DNA of 64,000 nucleotides from Lewinella sp. IMCC34191 (GTDB lineage Bacteria; Bacteroidota; Bacteroidia; Chitinophagales; Saprospiraceae). Position numbers and translations under genes: made by a program. The notes under the pieces are model-generated. The model made no database searches, was not told the origin of the DNA, and saw only the letters and a program-made list of their open reading frames with translations. Shown in pieces: positions 8,769 to 17,072 of the stretch (the stretch's first letter is position 1; each line of letters opens with the position of its first letter). Location: contig NZ_QNQZ01000011.1 of the NCBI RefSeq assembly GCF_003390935.1, positions 124,001 through 188,000 on the forward strand, read 5' to 3'.

Positions 8769-9386
8769 TTACGACTCGCCTTTCGGTTCCTCCATTCGCT
8801 CCCGGTCGCGTTTCGTCATTTCCTCGGGTTCGTCGCCGTCGGGATTGGCGTACAAGCTGCTGACCATCTTGCCGGGGTGGGCGATCAGGATGATGTCCCG
8901 CGCGGCCTGGTACAACAGCAAAATAATCGTGATCAGCATACCGCCTATGACGGCCGTGTATACCAGGAGCACGTAATAAACCACGTTGTAAAATCCCCCG
9001 AGCGACTCCTCCGCGTTGTTGATCGGCACGTTGAGGGTCATCAGGAGGATCAGCGCGGCTATGAAAACGATCGCCGCGAAGCGGGCAATCCACCAGATTC
9101 GATTGTAGTGGTAGGCCTTCAGCTTGCGTTCCGCCTGCTGACTAAAGGATAGCAAGGTCAGCATCAGCGCCAGTATGGTGGAAGTGGCGGTTATAGACCC
9201 GCTGGCCGTGAACCGAAGCGTCGGTCGGATCTCCTGCAGGTTGTCGATCGCTTCGGCGTCGGAGATTCCGCCCAGCATGTAGGTACCCAAAAAGATGATT
9301 ACCGCAGACAACGCTCCACCCACCGAAGCGGACTTGATGAGGGGTAAGGTGGAGGTAGACATACGGATTTTCTGCATAGTGAGCAT
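8769..9386 (-). CDS. Conserved hypothetical membrane protein
   Basis: A protein of up to 205 residues with four hydrophobic segments: about residues 20-40 (ASVGGALSAVIIFLGTYML), 66-82 (TSTILALMLTLLSF), 95-115 (IARFAAIVFIAALILLMT) and 130-160 (VYYVLLVYTAVIGGMLITIILLLY). It ends in a charged tail rich in Glu, Arg and Lys. Helices 2 and 3 are separated by a basic loop (QQAERKLKAYHYNRIWW). No family was recognised with confidence. The start could be the Met at 9362 (MSTSTLPL) rather than 9386. It lies alone between gltA and an aldo/keto reductase on the same strand. Confidence 0.7.
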   Translation of the reverse strand: MLTMQKIRMSTSTLPLIKSASVGGALSAVIIFLGTYMLGGISDAEAIDNLQEIRPTLRFTASGSITATSTILALMLTLLSFSQQAERKLKAYHYNRIWWIARFAAIVFIAALILLMTLNVPINNAEESLGGFYNVVYYVLLVYTAVIGGMLITIILLLYQAARDIILIAHPGKMVSSLYANPDGDEPEEMTKRDRERMEEPKGES

Positions 9387-9430
9387 TATAGTCTCCCTAT
9401 GCTAACCCGTATCCCCGCGGATGTTCGAGG

Positions 9431-10243
9431 TTAGAAATTGAAATCGTGCGGATCGCTACCGAAGCGCTTGCCGCGTTCCAGTTGATCGATGGCCTGGATA
9501 TCCTCTTCCGACAGCTCAAAGTCGAACAGCTCGCCATTCTCCCGGATCCGCCCCCGGTTCGTGCTCTTCGGAATCACGATCACGTCGTTCTGCAAGCACC
9601 AGCGCAGCACCGTTTGGGCGGCCGTCTTGCCGTAGCGCTCGCCAATCTCTCCGAACAGCGGCTCCTTCAGGAAATTACCCTGCATCAGGGGGCTCCAGGC
9701 CGTAATGGCAATATCGTTCGCATCGCTCGCCGTGATCGCGTCCTCCTGGGCGAGATACGGATGATATTCGATCTGATTGACGACGGGAACCACGCTACCG
9801 CCCTCCAGAATCAGATGGATGTCCTTCTCCATGAAGTTGCTTAGTCCGATACTGCGCGCCTTGCCGGATTCCAGCGCCCGCTCCAGTTCGTTATAAGCCT
9901 TCACGCTTCCCTCCACCGGCCAGTGTAACAGCACCAAGTCGACGTAATCGACCTGTAGGCGCTTCAGGCTTTCGTCCAGGGCGTCGGCCGTCCGGGCCTG
10001 GCGGATGTCGTCGTTCCAGATCTTGGTGGTCAGCCAGACCTTATCGCGGTCGGTACCCGCCGTTTTCAGGGCCTTACCTACGGCCTCTTCGTTGTTGTAA
10101 ATGCGGGCGGTATCGACGTGGCGGTATCCGGCCTCCAGGGCCCAGTGGATCGCGTCGATGGTTTCCTTCCCGTTCTCGCTTTGCCACACGCCCAATCCCA
10201 GGCTGGGCATTTCTAATCCGTTGTTCAGTTTGGTAGTCGTCAT
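9431..10243 (-). CDS. Aldo/keto reductase
   Basis: This 270-residue NAD(P)H-dependent oxidoreductase has the whole AKR signature. The catalytic tetrad is visible: Asp in HVDTARIYNNE, Tyr a few residues later, Lys in LTTKIWN and His in LLHWP. Cofactor-binding motifs are IGLSNF, NQIEYHP and IPKSTNRGRI. The length and the overall pattern resemble the bacterial 2,5-diketo-D-gluconate reductase-like group (AKR5), which reduces small aldehydes and ketones; the natural substrate cannot be read from sequence. It stands between two oxidoreductase-like genes on the same strand. Confidence 0.93.
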   Translation of the reverse strand: MTTTKLNNGLEMPSLGLGVWQSENGKETIDAIHWALEAGYRHVDTARIYNNEEAVGKALKTAGTDRDKVWLTTKIWNDDIRQARTADALDESLKRLQVDYVDLVLLHWPVEGSVKAYNELERALESGKARSIGLSNFMEKDIHLILEGGSVVPVVNQIEYHPYLAQEDAITASDANDIAITAWSPLMQGNFLKEPLFGEIGERYGKTAAQTVLRWCLQNDVIVIPKSTNRGRIRENGELFDFELSEEDIQAIDQLERGKRFGSDPHDFNF

Positions 10244-10284
10244 GGTGGTTCTAACGCGTTCGCCACCGTCCGGTGTTTACCGCT

Positions 10285-11664
10285 TCAGGAATCCATACGC
10301 GAAAGATAGCGACCGAATCGCTTCATCACCCAGCTGTGGGCGGGTGCCTGGGTAAAGATGTACATGTACCAGGGCAGCGCCGGCACGAACTCGTGAATGG
10401 CCGAGATGATGTAGCGGCCGTTGAGCACGCTTCGGAACTCGAGCCACCCCTTGTTAACCCGCTTGGCTAGTAAGCCCCCCACGATGTAGAACAACTGGCG
10501 GTGATCGTCACTGCGGCTGGGAATGAACCGAAGTTTGAGCAGCGGGATCCCGACCACCTGAAAGGTCGAGTCGTCTCCCTGACTTCGCACCCCGATCAGG
10601 GCCCGGAAGAAGATCGGTAACCACCGTTGGTAGAGCCGGGCCACGTAGGTGGCCGTGTGGTGGTGGGGGTTGGGTAAACGCTGTACGCTGCGCACCGTAT
10701 TCTTCTCTTCGTCGGGCGGGGGAAGGCGATTGGGAAGCGATGGCAGACGCCCCTCTTCTAATATGGCCAGCTCGGCGGCCTCGCGAAAGTTCATCCGCTC
10801 CGGGAAGGCTCGCAATACCTCGTTATCGGTGGCGACCATCCGGTGCTGCAGACTTTCAACGAGCGGTTCGACCAGGTCACGGGGCGATTCCGTAAACACG
10901 CTGACCCAGTAAATCGAAAGGCCCGGACTGAAGAAGCGCACCGGGCGGATGATCTTACGCATGCCCCGCAAATCGGCTACGGTGGCCAGCATGTCCATAT
11001 AGGTGGTCTTTTCGGAACCCCCGATATCGATCGTCCGGTCGTACAGCTCCGCCCTGCCAAGAACGTGGTCGATGATCCGGAGGGTATCGGCCAGGGCGAT
11101 GGGATGGGTAGCGGACTGGCACCAGGCCGGGCAAATCAGCACGGGCAAGCGGGAAACCAACCTATCGATCATCCGGAAGGAAGAGCCCCCCGCCCCCACG
11201 ATGATGCCCGCCCGCAAGCTGGTCACGGGCACGCCGGTGGACGCCAGGGTAAGTTCGACCTCCCGGCGGCTGGCCAGGTGCCGGCTGTAATTTTCTGGGG
11301 GTTCGTCATCGGGAAGGAGTCCGCCCACAAAAACGATCTGCTGTAGCCCCTGATTTCTGGCGGCTATGGCGAAATTATCCGCCAGCAGGAGGTCGGTGTC
11401 CTCGAAACTGCCCTGGGAAAGGCGGGCGGACGGGGCCATGGAATGGACTAGGTAAAGGGCGTAGTCCGCCCCGCGAAGCCCACTCTCGGTGGAGGTGATG
11501 GAATAGAGCTCTACCTGTCGCCACTCGGCTTTACCATACGACGGATCGAATTGCATGGCGCTGCGGCTGAGCGCGATGATGTGATAGTCGTGATGATACC
11601 GCTCGATAAACCAACGGCCCAAGAAACCGGTGGCACCGGCAATGACCAAAGTAGGCTTTTCCAT
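10285..11664 (-). CDS. NAD(P)-binding protein, YbjT/DUF2867-like
   Basis: A 459-residue two-part protein. Residues 1-300 form an atypical short-chain dehydrogenase/epimerase Rossmann domain: IAGATGFLGRW at the N-terminus, LVHSMAPS, VGGLLPDD, and SLRAGIIVGAGGSSFRMI. The C-terminal 130 residues (about 330-459) resemble the DUF2867 region usually fused to such domains (IPSRSDDHRQLFYIVGG, EFVPALPW). Members are annotated as NAD(P)H-binding or epimerase-like proteins with unknown substrate; no catalytic YxxxK is obvious. The C-terminal assignment is from memory and less certain than the N-terminal one. Confidence 0.8.
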   Translation of the reverse strand: MEKPTLVIAGATGFLGRWFIERYHHDYHIIALSRSAMQFDPSYGKAEWRQVELYSITSTESGLRGADYALYLVHSMAPSARLSQGSFEDTDLLLADNFAIAARNQGLQQIVFVGGLLPDDEPPENYSRHLASRREVELTLASTGVPVTSLRAGIIVGAGGSSFRMIDRLVSRLPVLICPAWCQSATHPIALADTLRIIDHVLGRAELYDRTIDIGGSEKTTYMDMLATVADLRGMRKIIRPVRFFSPGLSIYWVSVFTESPRDLVEPLVESLQHRMVATDNEVLRAFPERMNFREAAELAILEEGRLPSLPNRLPPPDEEKNTVRSVQRLPNPHHHTATYVARLYQRWLPIFFRALIGVRSQGDDSTFQVVGIPLLKLRFIPSRSDDHRQLFYIVGGLLAKRVNKGWLEFRSVLNGRYIISAIHEFVPALPWYMYIFTQAPAHSWVMKRFGRYLSRMDS

Positions 11665-11702
11665 GACCTACCAACGGCACAGCGGCATTCTTGTTAGCTT
11701 TC

Positions 11703-11720
11703 TACCTGCGCTCCGCCGCA
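11703..11720 (+). repeat. Dispersed 18-mer, copy 1 (perfect)
   Basis: TACCTGCGCTCCGCCGCA, 18 of 18, lying between the LolA-like gene and the NAD(P)-binding gene. It shares a 23-base flank-inclusive match (TTT before, A after) with the copy at 38837-38854. Confidence 0.9.
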
Positions 11721-11738
11721 ATAAATCAAAGGGGCTCC

Positions 11739-12425
11739 CTAGAACCGCAGATCCTCCACGTGGTAACCGGGGAATTCCGCCCGGTTGAAGGTGAAGTTGT
11801 TCTCGGCCAGCTGCGCGTTGCCGCGGGTACCGTCGAGCAGGAAGGTGTAGCTGCTGCCGTCGCGGCTGAAGGCCTTGACCGAAACGATCTCCTTGCGCTG
11901 CGTGTCCACCAGCAGACGGAGCTTGGTGAATTCGCTTTCGTCACGATCGACAGGCTTCATCTCGATGACGTCAAGCGAACGTCCATTGTAAGTCTCTTCG
12001 CCCTGCATGGCCAGTACGTAGTCATCGCCCTCGTAGAAGTTGAATAAATTCTGTGGGGTGAGCACGCCGGTGGTTTCGCCGGGCTCGGGCAGGTCGTTGA
12101 TCTGCACTTCCTTGCTGCCGTGCAGGATGATGTAGGCGGCATCGTTATTGATGATGCCCTCCTGACTGCCCAGGCGGAAACGGACCAGGTCTCCCTTCCG
12201 GGTGATGCTTCCCTTCTGCACCTCTACGGGTTGGCCGGGAAAGTCAAGCTCCAATCGAAAATCCGCGGCCATCGTACTGTAGCCATCGTATTTCTGCCGA
12301 ATGGTCTCGAGAATTTGTTTTGCCTCCGGGTCACTCTCCGCAGCTTTGGTGTACTGCTTATTAGTCTGCCCGAGAAGCATACCCGTGAGGATCAATAGGA
12401 AGGAAAGAAAAGAGAACCGCTTCAT
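11739..12425 (-). CDS. LolA-like outer membrane lipoprotein carrier
   Basis: A 228-residue periplasmic protein with a signal peptide (residues 1-19, ending LLGQ) followed by a LolA/LolB-like fold. Family marks are the helix ILETIRQKYDGYSTMAADFRLEL, the GSITRKGDLVRFRLG strand pair, the LTPQNLFNFYEGDD segment and the closing FTFNRAEFPGYHVEDLRF. It would carry lipoproteins across the periplasm or act in a related lipid-handling role. A LolC/E-like permease lies 0.7 kb away on the other strand, which is compatible with a Lol role but not proof. Downstream on its strand is the dispersed 18-base repeat at 11703. Confidence 0.85.
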   Translation of the reverse strand: MKRFSFLSFLLILTGMLLGQTNKQYTKAAESDPEAKQILETIRQKYDGYSTMAADFRLELDFPGQPVEVQKGSITRKGDLVRFRLGSQEGIINNDAAYIILHGSKEVQINDLPEPGETTGVLTPQNLFNFYEGDDYVLAMQGEETYNGRSLDVIEMKPVDRDESEFTKLRLLVDTQRKEIVSVKAFSRDGSSYTFLLDGTRGNAQLAENNFTFNRAEFPGYHVEDLRF

Positions 12426-12502
12426 AAAGGATGATTAACTACCTCCCTTAACGCAGTAAATCGGCTTTCGGACGTTGGGCAACTATTAATATGCCGTTAA
12501 AG

Positions 12503-12520
12503 GGCGGCGGGGCGCAGGTA
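12503..12520 (-). repeat. Dispersed 18-mer, copy 2 (16/18)
   Basis: Reverse-strand copy with two differences, in the intergenic region upstream of the MarR-type gene. Confidence 0.75.
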
Positions 12521-12580
12521 TAAAGCTTTTCTCAGGAGCTGACCGCATGTTCAGACATGTATCAACTATTCCCGCTCGAT

Positions 12581-12611
12581 TTGCTGAAATATGAGAATCA
12601 CTGTATGTTTG
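12581..12611 (+). promoter_or_regulatory. Bacteroidota-type promoter of the marR-like/permease pair
   Basis: TTG at 12581-12583, exactly 20 bases, then TATGTTTG at 12604-12611, which fits the TAnnTTTG -7 consensus. Transcription would begin near 12616, giving a leader of about 85 bases before the gene at 12701. Confidence 0.7.
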
Positions 12612-12700
12612 CTTACCTTGCGCGCATTGTTGCACCGCCGGACTGACTTAGCCACCCTAACCTAAGACCCGGCTAGTAAGCTTTTAGTAAAACCAATCAG

Positions 12701-13132
12701 ATGCTTGTGTCGGACGACCAGTTCAGAGAACTACGTTTTAATTTGTTGCACACCTGTAGTTGGATCAATGATAGCCTGCGGAAATTCCTACAGCCGCACA
12801 ACATAACACCTAAACAGTACAACATCCTTCGTATTCTGAACGAGCGCCACCCGGAGTCGCTCTCCATACAGGAGGTACGGGAGATGCTGGCCGACAAGAT
12901 GTCCGACGCCAGTCGGCTCATTGACCGCCTGGAAAAGAAAAAGCTCATCGACAAGTTTCCCTCCGACCAGGACCGACGGAGTAACCGGGCGCGCATTGCC
13001 GATGACGGCCGCAAGCTACTGGCGGTTATCAGTCGCGATCGTCAGCAGCTGGACGCTATGATCAGTGATCGCCTTTCGGAGTCGGACGTGGAAAATCTAA
13101 ACGATCTACTCGAGCGCTTGAAGCAGGCATAA
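12701..13132 (+). CDS. MarR family transcriptional regulator
   Basis: A 143-residue winged-helix regulator. The N-terminal helix pair (FNLLHTCSWINDSLRKFLQ) is followed by ITPKQYNILRIL, the recognition region LSIQEVREMLADKMSDASRLIDRLEKKKLI, and the wing with the family-typical DQDRRSNRARIADDGRKLL. It should bind DNA as a dimer and probably respond to a small ligand. The next gene, a LolC/E-like permease, starts 29 bases downstream. Co-transcription from the promoter at 12581-12611 is likely. The ligand is not predictable. Confidence 0.92.
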   Translation: MLVSDDQFRELRFNLLHTCSWINDSLRKFLQPHNITPKQYNILRILNERHPESLSIQEVREMLADKMSDASRLIDRLEKKKLIDKFPSDQDRRSNRARIADDGRKLLAVISRDRQQLDAMISDRLSESDVENLNDLLERLKQA

Positions 13133-13149
13133 CTTCCTCTTCCAGCGCC

Positions 13150-13157
13150 TAACTTTG
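13150..13157 (+). promoter_or_regulatory. Possible internal -7 box just before the permease start
   Basis: TAACTTTG matches TAnnTTTG and ends four bases before the ATG at 13162, so a transcript from here would be nearly leaderless. No TTG lies at the proper distance upstream, so support is weak. Confidence 0.35.
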
Positions 13158-13161
13158 CGGA

Positions 13162-14406
13162 ATGAACCTATCCGCACGGATGGCCTGGCGTTATCTTTTT
13201 GCGCCCAAGTCGACCAATGCTATCAACATCATCACCTTCGTGGCTGCCTTCGGCGTGGCCATCGGGGCTGCATCGTTGATCATCGCGTTGAGTGTATTCA
13301 ACGGCTTCGAAGACATCTTCGTGGGGATGTTCAACAACCTCAACCCCGATGTACGGATTACCGCCGCCCGCGGTAAGACCTTTGACGCTACCGACGAGTT
13401 TTTGGCGGATGTGCGGTCGGTCGAGGGCGTGGCGGTTATTTCGCACACCCTGGAAGGGACCGCCCGCTTTCAGTACCTGGGTCACCAGGCTTTCGGTCCG
13501 CTAAAGGGCGTGGATAGTGACTATGCCCGGATCAATGGCATCGATACCATGATCAAGGATGGCGAGTACGACTTGTTGGTCCCCCAGGTGGAACCCCTGG
13601 GATCCATTGTCGGCCAAAACCTGGCCCGGGAGCTTCTGATCGATCCCGAAAACAGGATCAACCCCCTCTCGATCTATGTCCTCCGGCCCCGGACCCGCGG
13701 CGGAAGCTCGATTCTTTCCAGTGGCCGCTTGCCCTACCGCGTGCGGGAGGTGATTCCCACGGGGATCGTCCGCAGTCAGGAGGCGTTCGAAAATCAGGCC
13801 GTACTGGTCGACCTCTCGCTCGCCCGGGAAATGCTGGGGGTCGAGGAGCCGACGGTGTCCGCACTGGAGATCAAATTGGCGCCGGGCTTCGACACCCCGC
13901 GGACTTTCCGGGCCATTCAGAAGAAGCTCGGGGATGATTACGTGGTTCGTAACCGTTTCGAGCAGGAAAACAGCATCCTCAAACTGATGCGGGTGGAGAA
14001 GTATGTTGCCTACGCCATCGTGACCCTGATGGTGATCCTGATCAGCTTCAACCTCGTCGGAGCGCTATGGATGATCGTGCTGGAGAAGCGGCAGGACATC
14101 GTGATCCTCCAGAGTCTCGGTATGGTGGGCGCGGACATCCGCAACGTTTTCCTCCGGGTAGGGCTGCTCATCAGCACGATCGGGTTGGGGACGGGATTTG
14201 CCCTGGCCACCCTGATTTACCTCATACAAACGCATTACGGCGTGGTCGGCCTGCCAGGCACGCTGGCGGAGGCTTATCCGATGTCCTTACGTGCGGTGGA
14301 TTTTCTCGTCGTCACGCTAACGGTATTGGTCATCGGCCTGCTGGCCTCGCTTCTGCCGGCACGTCGCGCGGAGCGGGTTTCCACCCAATCCGCTACGGCC
14401 GAGTAA
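13162..14406 (+). CDS. LolC/LolE-like ABC transporter permease (FtsX family)
   Basis: The 414-residue protein has the LolC/E layout: an N-terminal helix at about residues 22-45 (ITFVAAFGVAIGAASLIIALSVFNGFEDIF), a large periplasmic domain of about 220 residues, and three C-terminal helices near residues 285-310, 330-355 and 380-405. It carries the family-typical LEKRQDIVILQSLGM coupling motif after helix 2. In the Lol pathway such permeases extract lipoproteins from the inner membrane. No ATPase (LolD) gene is adjacent, so another MacB-like role remains possible. A very strong hairpin follows at 14428-14460. Confidence 0.9.
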   Translation: MNLSARMAWRYLFAPKSTNAINIITFVAAFGVAIGAASLIIALSVFNGFEDIFVGMFNNLNPDVRITAARGKTFDATDEFLADVRSVEGVAVISHTLEGTARFQYLGHQAFGPLKGVDSDYARINGIDTMIKDGEYDLLVPQVEPLGSIVGQNLARELLIDPENRINPLSIYVLRPRTRGGSSILSSGRLPYRVREVIPTGIVRSQEAFENQAVLVDLSLAREMLGVEEPTVSALEIKLAPGFDTPRTFRAIQKKLGDDYVVRNRFEQENSILKLMRVEKYVAYAIVTLMVILISFNLVGALWMIVLEKRQDIVILQSLGMVGADIRNVFLRVGLLISTIGLGTGFALATLIYLIQTHYGVVGLPGTLAEAYPMSLRAVDFLVVTLTVLVIGLLASLLPARRAERVSTQSATAE

Positions 14407-14427
14407 TTCCGCTTTCCCCTCAAATGC

Positions 14428-14460
14428 GAAGCGGGGGATAGCCATGCTATCCCCCGCTTC
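14428..14460. terminator. Hairpin between convergent genes
   Basis: Perfect 15-bp stem (GAAGCGGGGGATAGC, loop CAT, and its complement) between the permease and the desaturase. There is no clear T run on either side, so termination is inferred from stem strength and position. Confidence 0.65.
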
Positions 14461-14520
14461 GTGCGCGTACAAAAGACGGCTACCCTTTCAGGACGTAGCC
14501 GAGTGAAACCTGGCCGGAAA

Positions 14521-15654
14521 TTAAGCGGCCATTTTACCCTGCTCGCCCCGGTGAAACTCCCGGAAGGAGATCATCCGCTGCTTTTCCTCATCCCACAGCT
14601 TATTGAACATAAGGGGCAGGCTCTGTAGGAAAGTAATTTTGGTTACGTGGCGCTGGAGAACGGGGTTTTCCTTGGCGCAGCGACGCAGGTTGTAGTTCGG
14701 AATCCGGCTACTCAGGTGGTGGATGTGGTGGTAGCCGATGTTACCGGTCAGGAAGTGCATGATGCGGGGCAGCTTGTAGAAAGTCGCGCCCTTGATAGCG
14801 GCGGTCAGGTAATCCCAGTTCTTGGACCACTGCATGTAGGTCTGGTCGTGCTGGTGCTGGACGTAGAAGAACCAGAAAGCAATGATGCCGAAGAAGAAGA
14901 TGATGCTGCCCTGCACGATCAGGAATGCTTTCCAACCCACCAGGAAGCCGAGACCGATGTAAGCGGCCAGGATGAGCACGTTATTGATGTGCTGCTTGCG
15001 GTGGATGGGAGACCAGCCCGGGAACTTGACCCGGGGGATACGAAGTACGACACCCAGGTAGATCATCGGAAGCAGGATGAAAAGAACGATCGGGTTGCGG
15101 AAAAGACGGTACTTGAATCGTCCCCAGCCGTTCAGTTCCCGGTACTCGCCGACGGTAAGAAAATCGATGTCACCGATGTCCCGGTGTTCCAGCTGGCCGG
15201 TGTGGCCATGGTGGAAACTGTGTACCCGGGCCCAGTAGGTGTAAGGGATCGAGCTAAAGAAAGAGCAGACGAAGCCGATGACGTCATTGACCTTTCGCTT
15301 GCGAAAAAAGGAGTAGTGCCCGCAGTCGTGCTGGATGATGAAAATACGGACGAGGAAAAAGGCATTGACCATACCCAGCAACAGGGTCAACCAGATGGAA
15401 TAGCTGACGCTGAAGTACATCGCGACCCAGAGCGCGAGAAACGGGCCAAAACTGCTGAAGAGCTGACCGATCGCGCGCCAGGTGTTAGCCTTCTGATACT
15501 GAGAAATGATAGTCTTCCAGTTCTTGAGCGATGCGTGGATATCCTCTACGGTGTTCTGAAATTGTACTTGCACTTGGTAAATTTTGTTGAAGTGCCCGTG
15601 AGCACTTATAAATATTAATCTTGGATGAGCTACACGAATGGCATCCGGCGACAC
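14521..15654 (-). CDS. Membrane fatty acid desaturase
   Basis: A di-iron membrane desaturase, up to 377 residues, with the three histidine boxes in order: HDCGHYSFF, HSFHHGHTGQ and HHIHHLSSRIP. Four or more membrane helices lie between them (for example WLTLLLGMVNAFFLVRIFI). It introduces double bonds in acyl chains, probably to adjust membrane fluidity. The first 25 residues of the frame look poor, and translation may begin at the GTG near 15576 (VQVQFQNTVEDIH) or nearby. Regiospecificity cannot be told. It stands alone, converging on the permease gene. Confidence 0.92.
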   Translation of the reverse strand: MSPDAIRVAHPRLIFISAHGHFNKIYQVQVQFQNTVEDIHASLKNWKTIISQYQKANTWRAIGQLFSSFGPFLALWVAMYFSVSYSIWLTLLLGMVNAFFLVRIFIIQHDCGHYSFFRKRKVNDVIGFVCSFFSSIPYTYWARVHSFHHGHTGQLEHRDIGDIDFLTVGEYRELNGWGRFKYRLFRNPIVLFILLPMIYLGVVLRIPRVKFPGWSPIHRKQHINNVLILAAYIGLGFLVGWKAFLIVQGSIIFFFGIIAFWFFYVQHQHDQTYMQWSKNWDYLTAAIKGATFYKLPRIMHFLTGNIGYHHIHHLSSRIPNYNLRRCAKENPVLQRHVTKITFLQSLPLMFNKLWDEEKQRMISFREFHRGEQGKMAA

Positions 15655-15813
15655 AGAAACCAGAGTATGGCTTCAAAAAACGCCGAAATATACACCTTTG
15701 ACCCTACTTATTATTAGGACTTTACAAGTATAACCGGGCAGAGGTGGTAAGAGTTACGGTCCGGTCGTTATAGTTTAGTGAAAACTACCCTGATTTTACA
15801 ATCCGTGAAGCGG

Positions 15814-17034
15814 CTACCGTTTGCCGGCCGCTTTGAGGCCATACAGTTGGACCATCTTGTCAAAAATCGCGGTGTTCTCGTAAATGCCGGAAAAACGCTC
15901 GGCTCCAGGGCCGTAGGCGAAGACGGGAATGAGGTCGGCGGTATGGTAATCGGAGGTAAAAGCCCCCTCGATGTTACCTAAAGAGGATCCATTCTGGATG
16001 GCGTAGCCACCGGTCTCGTGGTCGGCCGTTACGATGACCAACGTCTCCCCATCCCGCTGGGCGAAGTTGAGAACGGCGCCTATAGCTTCATCGAATTCGA
16101 TCATTTCCGAAATGATGTAATCGCTGTCGTTCGAATGGCCACCCCAGTCGATCTGCGACCCCTCGATCATTAGGAAAAAGCCCTTGTCTTCGGTATCCCG
16201 ATCGTTGAGGTACTCCACGGCCAACTCACTGGCATTCACGAGGTAGTTGCGGCCCTGGCTGCGCGGCAGCGGCTCTCCGTCCGCGGTATAGTAGGCCAGC
16301 GTTTTTGAGCGATCGACGTTCAGATCCTTAATATCGGTATCGACGAAGGACTGAACATCACGGCCAAGCTCGCGGAGCTCATCACTCAGGTTCCGGCTAT
16401 CCATTTCCCGCCGTTCGAAAAATTTGACGCCCCCCCCGATGAATAGGTCGATATCGGTGTTGAGCAGGTCGGCGGCAATCTCCTCGTAATTCTTACGGTA
16501 GCGGGCGTGGGCGTAGAAAGACGCTGGTGTAGCGTGTACGATGGAGGAAGTGGCAACCAGGCCGGTGGGCATCCCGGCCGCTTCGGCCATCTCGAGAATG
16601 GTGGGTACCGGCAGCGTATCGATATCGACACCGATGGCGCCATTGTATGTTTTTACCCCGGAAGCAAATGCCGTGGCGCCCGCGGCGGAGTCGGTGATCA
16701 GGTTATCGCCGCTGTAACTTTTGTGTAAGCCGACAACGCCGAATCGCTCCAGATTCAGGCGGTTGTTATTGCTGTAGAGCCCGGCGCTGATCTGGGTGAC
16801 CCCCATACCATCACCGATCATCAAAACAATGTTCTTGGGGCCCTGGTCCGATCGGATATAATCGGACAGCGCGTCCATCTCGATGAGCCGGGGGGCCGGT
16901 GCCGGGCTGGGCGCAGGCGTGGCGGTAGGTGGTGGGGAGGTCGGTGCGGTAGTAACCGTAGCCTGTGGCGCGGGGCCGCAGGCGGCCAGCAGGGCAACGA
17001 CACAGAAGAGAGATAAAATACGACGATCTATCAT
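15814..17034 (-). CDS. Alkaline phosphatase (lipoprotein)
   Basis: The 406-residue enzyme belongs to the PhoA-type alkaline phosphatase superfamily: metal-binding MIGDGMG (Asp), the catalytic serine in ITDSAAGATAFASG, EGSQIDWGGHSND, and TADHETGG near the end. The N-terminus is a lipoprotein signal with lipobox LLAAC (Cys near residue 19), followed by a Pro/Thr/Ala-rich linker (residues 24-48) that would hold the enzyme away from the membrane. It would release phosphate from organic esters outside the cytoplasm. No Pho-box-like site was recognised upstream. Confidence 0.93.
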   Translation of the reverse strand: MIDRRILSLFCVVALLAACGPAPQATVTTAPTSPPPTATPAPSPAPAPRLIEMDALSDYIRSDQGPKNIVLMIGDGMGVTQISAGLYSNNNRLNLERFGVVGLHKSYSGDNLITDSAAGATAFASGVKTYNGAIGVDIDTLPVPTILEMAEAAGMPTGLVATSSIVHATPASFYAHARYRKNYEEIAADLLNTDIDLFIGGGVKFFERREMDSRNLSDELRELGRDVQSFVDTDIKDLNVDRSKTLAYYTADGEPLPRSQGRNYLVNASELAVEYLNDRDTEDKGFFLMIEGSQIDWGGHSNDSDYIISEMIEFDEAIGAVLNFAQRDGETLVIVTADHETGGYAIQNGSSLGNIEGAFTSDYHTADLIPVFAYGPGAERFSGIYENTAIFDKMVQLYGLKAAGKR

Positions 17035-17072
17035 GCCACAAATATATATCTACCTAACGATCGAAGGCTTGG